Part shown: positions 49,165 to 53,660 of the stretch, piece by piece | How positions within the stretch are numbered: the first letter of the stretch is position 1 | Layout: the number at the start of each line of letters is the position of its first letter | Source of the DNA: Bacteroidota bacterium | GTDB taxonomy: Bacteria; Bacteroidota; Bacteroidia; Flavobacteriales_D; Crocinitomicaceae | Direction: 5' to 3' | Assembly (NCBI GenBank): GCA_016868915.1 | Contig: VGFL01000005.1 | Span: 1 to 53,660 of the forward strand | Length of the DNA: 53,660 nucleotides | Program-made: the position numbers and the translations under genes | Notes under the pieces: generated by a model | What the model was told of the DNA's origin: nothing | The model's input: the letters and a program-made list of their open reading frames with translations, nothing else | The model's database searches: none

Positions 49165-49617
49165 ATGATAATACCTTTATTTTTGAGTGACGTCTCCGGA
49201 ACAGAAGTGCTCGTCATTTTTCTATTCATTCTTATCTTTTTTGGCTCTAAAAGTATCCCAACAATGGCACGTACATTCGGAAGAGCAATGAGAGAAATCA
49301 AGAACGCTTCTGCTGATTTACAAAATGAAATCAAAAAATCTGGGTTAGATGTTAAAAATGATTTGAATTTATCAACAATTATAAAAAAAAGCGAAGAAGA
49401 AATTCAACAACCACTTGATCAAGTAATGGTAGATATAAAGGAAACTGTTCACTACGGGAGCACAAATTTAAACGAAGCGGCAGATAATATTAATAAATCA
49501 AATCCGTCCACAAATAACAATTCAAAGGATGAAACAGAAATTAATACAATATTAAATAAGGTAAAGTCGGATTCAGAGAAACGAAAAACAGAAATTAAAA
49601 ACGAATCAAATGGCTAA
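49165..49617 (+). CDS. Twin-arginine translocase TatA/E-like protein with extended C-terminus
   Basis: [46 protein letters not shown] 49165 preferred over GTG 49153. Confidence 0.82.
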   Translation: MIIPLFLSDVSGTEVLVIFLFILIFFGSKSIPTMARTFGRAMREIKNASADLQNEIKKSGLDVKNDLNLSTIIKKSEEEIQQPLDQVMVDIKETVHYGSTNLNEAADNINKSNPSTNNNSKDETEINTILNKVKSDSEKRKTEIKNESNG

Positions 49618-50089
49618 AGTGGGAATAATCATGGGTAGCATCTCCGATCTGCCTATTATGCAAGAAGCAAAAGATATTTTAACAGAACTTGGAGTTGAGA
49701 CGGAAATTGATGTTGTATCCGCCCATCGAACACCAGAAAAAATGGTAGAATATGCAAAAAATGCGCATCTAACCGGTATTTCAGTAATAATAGCTGGAGC
49801 GGGAGGTGCCGCACATTTACCCGGTATGACTGCCTCATTAACATCGCTACCAGTGATTGGTGTTCCAATTAAATCTTCAAATTCCATTGATGGTTGGGAT
49901 TCTATTTTGTCAATTTTGCAAATGCCCGGCGGAATTCCAGTTGCTACGGTGGCATTAAACGGTGGTAAAAATGCAGGACTTCTCGCTGCGAGAATCATTG
50001 CTACCTTTGATCAACATGTTTTCCACAAAATGGAAGCCTATCGAAATGAGCTCCAAGAAAAAGTCAAAGAGTCTCGCACTAAACTTTAA
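49610..50089 (+). CDS. purE: N5-carboxyaminoimidazole ribonucleotide mutase PurE
   Basis: [54 protein letters not shown]. Confidence 0.96.
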   Translation: MAKVGIIMGSISDLPIMQEAKDILTELGVETEIDVVSAHRTPEKMVEYAKNAHLTGISVIIAGAGGAAHLPGMTASLTSLPVIGVPIKSSNSIDGWDSILSILQMPGGIPVATVALNGGKNAGLLAARIIATFDQHVFHKMEAYRNELQEKVKESRTKL

Positions 50090-50090
50090 A

Positions 50091-50825
50091 ATGGTTTTGG
50101 TAAAGTCTTTGCTCCATATAACGCCTATGCGTTTTTTCTATTTCTTAGCTTTACTAATATCAACCTCCGCTTACGGACAAAAATGTGATCGCGTTCTTTT
50201 GACAGGACAAGTCATAGATTCGGGGGGAATTCAATCGTTTTACAACTTAATGATTGTCAATCGAAATACAGGACAAGGAGTTTTTGGTCAACCGAATGGA
50301 TTTTTCTCGGTTTACACAAAAAACAATGATAGCATTTCTATTTCCGTTAAAGGATATTTAATTCATGGTTTTCGCGTTGTTGCTGATTCAAATTGTCAAT
50401 GCAGACAAAAAATTTATTTAATTCCCAAGCCACAAGAATTGAAGGAGATGGTGATTAAACCGTTGAAAACGTTGAGCCAAATTCGTGAAGAAAGAGAAGC
50501 GTTAGCGATGAGAGAAACACGATTAGTTACGGGTGTAGACTTACTTCAAAGCCCAATCACAGCCCTTTACCAAACCTTTTCCAAAAAGGAGAAGAATAAA
50601 CGTTGGATTGCAGAACAAGAATTTAAAGATAACAAACGAAAAGTTGTTCAAGAGTTATTAAGATTGTATGTAGTCAGTGATATTATTGAGTTAGACGAAG
50701 AGGAATTTGATGATTTCATCTCCTTTTTAAATCTTTCAGAAACCTTCCTCAAAACATCTACCGAAATGGAATTATATCTATTTATAAAAGACAAATACGA
50801 GCATTACAAAAGAATTAAAAATTAA
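50091..50825 (+). CDS. Carboxypeptidase-regulatory-like-domain secreted protein
   Basis: Signal FFYFLALLISTSAYG; LTGQVIDSGGIQSFYNLMIVNRNTGQGVFGQPNGFFSV. ORF-track start (49962) lies inside purE; ATG 50091 or 50127 more likely. Confidence 0.65.
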   Translation: MVLVKSLLHITPMRFFYFLALLISTSAYGQKCDRVLLTGQVIDSGGIQSFYNLMIVNRNTGQGVFGQPNGFFSVYTKNNDSISISVKGYLIHGFRVVADSNCQCRQKIYLIPKPQELKEMVIKPLKTLSQIREEREALAMRETRLVTGVDLLQSPITALYQTFSKKEKNKRWIAEQEFKDNKRKVVQELLRLYVVSDIIELDEEEFDDFISFLNLSETFLKTSTEMELYLFIKDKYEHYKRIKN

Positions 50826-51514
50826 TGGAAGTTATTAATCTTATTTTCAAAATTGGAGTTCTTCTGGCCATTTATGGATTCATTTGGTTCTTCATCAATT
50901 TATTGATTTCCTTGGCAACAGGTGGACGAAAAAAAACAGTTGGTGAAGTTTATTTATCCAAGGGAGTCAAATCCATTTTTTTGGTAAACGTTCTCTTTTT
51001 GTATGGGTTAGACGATGGGCAAAATGAAATTGATCTATTCAATATGATTGTTTCGGGACTCGTGCTTATCCTCTACTTTGTTGGTCAGATGCAAAAGAAT
51101 GAACAACAAGCGGCTATGATGGAAAAATACTCGAATTTATTGAGAGGAATGGGGACAAATTCACGGTTTAATAAAAAAGCTGAAATTATCGTGTTATCAA
51201 TTTCAGTGATCTTTTACGCTTTACTATTCTACCTGCCTGAATTTGCCAAAAACCCAATTGCACTTTGGTTTTACGAGACCGTAACTGAAATTGAAAAAAC
51301 GCCATTAATTGGTTTTATTTTTAAGATTATCGGATTCTTTTTCTTACTCAGTATTTTAGTGAAAATCTTCAATGGATTTAACTATCTTATTTCTGGAAAA
51401 CCATTTATTAATGTAAAAACAGGATTCTATTCAGGGAGAAAAAAAGACAAGGATGATGATTCATTTGATGATTTTGAAGAAATAAAAAATGAACTACCTG
51501 AAGACAAATCGTGA
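50825..51514 (+). CDS. Hypothetical multi-TM membrane protein
   Basis: About four hydrophobic segments and an acidic C-terminal tail; no family recognised. Confidence 0.55.
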   Translation: MEVINLIFKIGVLLAIYGFIWFFINLLISLATGGRKKTVGEVYLSKGVKSIFLVNVLFLYGLDDGQNEIDLFNMIVSGLVLILYFVGQMQKNEQQAAMMEKYSNLLRGMGTNSRFNKKAEIIVLSISVIFYALLFYLPEFAKNPIALWFYETVTEIEKTPLIGFIFKIIGFFFLLSILVKIFNGFNYLISGKPFINVKTGFYSGRKKDKDDDSFDDFEEIKNELPEDKS

Positions 51515-52280
51515 GGCGTGGAATGACAAAACAGTTGTCCATTTAGAATCTGAATTTTACGATCAAAAAGCATTTTTAGCCGGAAAAAATTCTCTTAAGA
51601 ATCCTGAATTAGATGTTTTGGGTGAAGTTAACGGGAAACGAATTTTACACTTGCAATGTCACTTCGGTCAGGATACTCTTTCTTTAGCAAGAATGGGTGC
51701 AAAAGTAACAGGATTAGATTTTTCAGAGGTTGCCATTGAAAATGCCATTCGAATAAAGCAAGAACTCGGTCTTGATGCTCAATTTATATGTTCGGATGTT
51801 TGTGATTTACCTGCTGAATTGTACAATCAATTTGATATTGTTTTTACTTCCTACGGAACAATTGGTTGGTTTCCTAATTTGGCACCTTGGGCAGAAACTA
51901 TAAAAAACGCTTTGGTTCCGGGAGGAAAATTCATTATGGTAGATTTTCACCCGTTTGTTTGGACCTTTGACAACGACATGAAATACATTCAATACGATTA
52001 TTTCAATGGCGAGCCTATTGAAGAAGAAATCGAGGGCACGTATGCAGATCGAAATGCCCCGATAAAAACGAAAACGATTTCTTGGAATCACGGCATTGGT
52101 GAAATTCTGAATACGCTTATTCAAGCAGGTATTTCAATCAACGAATTTAGTGAGATGGATTATTCGCCTTTTGAATGTTTTTCAAATCTTAAAAAACTAG
52201 ACGAGGACAAGTTTGTATTTTCTCACATTGAACCTGCTATTCCTATGATTTATCGGATTGTCGGGGAGAAAAACAATTAA
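51489..52280 (+). CDS. Class I SAM-dependent methyltransferase
   Basis: VLGEVNGKRILHLQCHFGQDTLSLARMGAKVTGLDFSEVAIENA. Confidence 0.9.
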   Translation: MNYLKTNREAWNDKTVVHLESEFYDQKAFLAGKNSLKNPELDVLGEVNGKRILHLQCHFGQDTLSLARMGAKVTGLDFSEVAIENAIRIKQELGLDAQFICSDVCDLPAELYNQFDIVFTSYGTIGWFPNLAPWAETIKNALVPGGKFIMVDFHPFVWTFDNDMKYIQYDYFNGEPIEEEIEGTYADRNAPIKTKTISWNHGIGEILNTLIQAGISINEFSEMDYSPFECFSNLKKLDEDKFVFSHIEPAIPMIYRIVGEKNN

Positions 52281-52282
52281 TC

Positions 52283-52310
52283 AATTAACCATTTCAATGG
52301 TTTAATTTTT
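52283..52310. terminator. Candidate bidirectional terminator hairpin AACCAT-TTCA-ATGGTT with flanking A/T tracts
   Basis: 6-bp perfect stem (52287-52292 / 52297-52302) followed by TAATTTTT, between convergent genes. Confidence 0.6.
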
Positions 52311-53660
52311 CTCCACCCAAATTTTCGTATCTCCTTCGGTTTCGATATCTATTAAAACAGCACCTCTATCTCGCGTTTCAAAACGAATATCATCAGCCAG
52401 AATTTCAGCACAGATGTATGATTTGTTTTCTGAAATGGCTGTTTGCAGCTTTTCATTGGCATCGAGTGTCACGAGAATTCGATCGGTTACATCCAAACCA
52501 CTTTCTTTTCGGATATTTTGAACGCGATTCACAACCTCTCGTGCAATACCTTCAGACCATAACTCAGGTGAAATTGTGATGTCTAAAGCTACCGTTAATC
52601 CATTTTCTGAGGCAACTAACCATCCCGGAATGTCTTGCGCTTGAATTTCAAAATCAGAAAGTTCTAAAACAACCTGCGTTCCTTCAATTTCTCCTTGCCA
52701 AGAGCCGTTTGTTTCAATAGCTGAAATATCATCCGCCGTAAAAGATTTCACCAATTCGGCAATTGCTTTCATTTGCTTGCCGTATTTTGGACCAATGGTT
52801 TTGAAATTTGGTTTGATGCTTTTTACCAACATTCCACTATCTTCCAATAATTCAAGTTCTTTCACATTCACCTCCGATAAAATCAACTCTTTGACGTGTT
52901 GTATATTATCCGCAACTTCTTGATTTAAGACAGGAATCATAATTTTTTGAAGCGGCTGACGTACACGAATCATTTGTTTTTTTCTCAAACCAAGTACAAG
53001 TGAGCACGTATCTTGCGCCAATGCCATTTGTGCTTCCAAGGTTTTATCAATAAACGATTCCTTAGAAATTGGAAAATCAGTTAAATGAACGGAAGTTGCA
53101 TTGTGTTTTTTAGTCGTAGTATTCAAATCTAAAAACAATTGATCCATATAGAATGGTGCAATTGGAGCAGCAAGGATAGAAATTGTTTCCAAGCACGTGT
53201 ACAACGTCTGATACGCACACAATTTGTCTGTTGGATCATCACTTTTCCAGTAACGACGACGACACAAGCGTACATACCAGTTTGAAAGTTGGTCATTTAC
53301 AAAATCCTGAATTGCTCTACCGGCTTTGGTCGGTTCGTAACTTGCATAAGCCTCATCCACTTCAGCAATTAATGAATGTAATTTTGATAAAATCCATCGA
53401 TCAATTTCAGGTCTATCAGACAATGGAACATCCTGCTCAGAATACGCAAAACCATCAATATTGGCGTAAAGTGAGAAGAACGAATACGTATTGTAAAGCG
53501 TTCCAAAAAATTTGCGTTGAACTTCCGAAATTCCATCCAAATCGAATTTCAAATTATCCCAAGGTTGCGCGTTCGTTATCATATACCAGCGTGTCGCATC
53601 AGGACCGTATTTTGTTAATGTTGTGAACGGATCGATGGCATTCCCCAATCTTTTTGACAT
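52302..53660 (-). CDS. ileS: Isoleucyl-tRNA synthetase, C-terminal part (gene continues beyond the window)
   Basis: MSKRLGNAIDPF (KMSKS loop), DRWILSKLHSLIAEVDEAYASYEPTKAGRAIQDFVNDQLSNWYVRLCRRRYW. Confidence 0.93.
   Translation of the reverse strand: MSKRLGNAIDPFTTLTKYGPDATRWYMITNAQPWDNLKFDLDGISEVQRKFFGTLYNTYSFFSLYANIDGFAYSEQDVPLSDRPEIDRWILSKLHSLIAEVDEAYASYEPTKAGRAIQDFVNDQLSNWYVRLCRRRYWKSDDPTDKLCAYQTLYTCLETISILAAPIAPFYMDQLFLDLNTTTKKHNATSVHLTDFPISKESFIDKTLEAQMALAQDTCSLVLGLRKKQMIRVRQPLQKIMIPVLNQEVADNIQHVKELILSEVNVKELELLEDSGMLVKSIKPNFKTIGPKYGKQMKAIAELVKSFTADDISAIETNGSWQGEIEGTQVVLELSDFEIQAQDIPGWLVASENGLTVALDITISPELWSEGIAREVVNRVQNIRKESGLDVTDRILVTLDANEKLQTAISENKSYICAEILADDIRFETRDRGAVLIDIETEGDTKIWVEKN

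Noticed and set aside
53183-53626. 147-aa plus-strand ORF opposite ileS
   Set aside because: Shadow ORF antisense to conserved isoleucyl-tRNA synthetase; composition not protein-like.
1-53660. CRISPR arrays, tRNA/rRNA genes, transposases, prophage or toxin-antitoxin modules
   Set aside because: Looked for and not seen; no regularly spaced repeats, no cloverleaf-like sequences noticed in the intergenic gaps, no mobile-element genes among the ORFs. A tRNAscan or Rfam run could still find something missed by eye.
52302-53660. Possible eukaryote-like (mupirocin-resistant type) IleS
   Set aside because: The C-terminal region looks like that class, but I believe it is usual for Bacteroidota and the diagnostic N-terminal part is outside the window.

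Overview
AT-rich chromosomal window that looks like a Bacteroidota/Flavobacteriia-type genome (TTG-N19-TAnnTTTG promoters, DUF6702, DUF4199, long NusB and Rho). Most of it is conserved housekeeping. It holds a complete 14-gene nuoA-N Complex I operon with a short NuoG, the nusB/DUF1573/yajC cluster, rho, a PIN-PhoH gene, glyA, dapD, efp, gcvT, a RecB/AddA-like helicase-nuclease, recJ, a thiolase, a tatA-like gene, purE and the 3' part of ileS. I found no tRNA, rRNA, CRISPR array, transposon or prophage. The most interesting accessory stretch is about 38.5-42.9 kb on the minus strand. It contains an MbnP-like lipoprotein, a di-heme MbnH/MauG-like peroxidase, a conserved protein of unknown function and a WYL regulator. 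These are tightly packed and sit behind one good Bacteroidota-type promoter that overlaps the start of the divergent helicase gene. Other points of note are a 7-copy ATAAA microsatellite covering a stop codon and the yajC initiation region, a CTP-synthase-like amidotransferase domain without its catalytic Cys and with a hairpin just upstream of its ATG, several perfect intergenic inverted repeats, and a G8 tract in the thiolase active-site region. All family calls come from reading motifs by eye; no database search was run.
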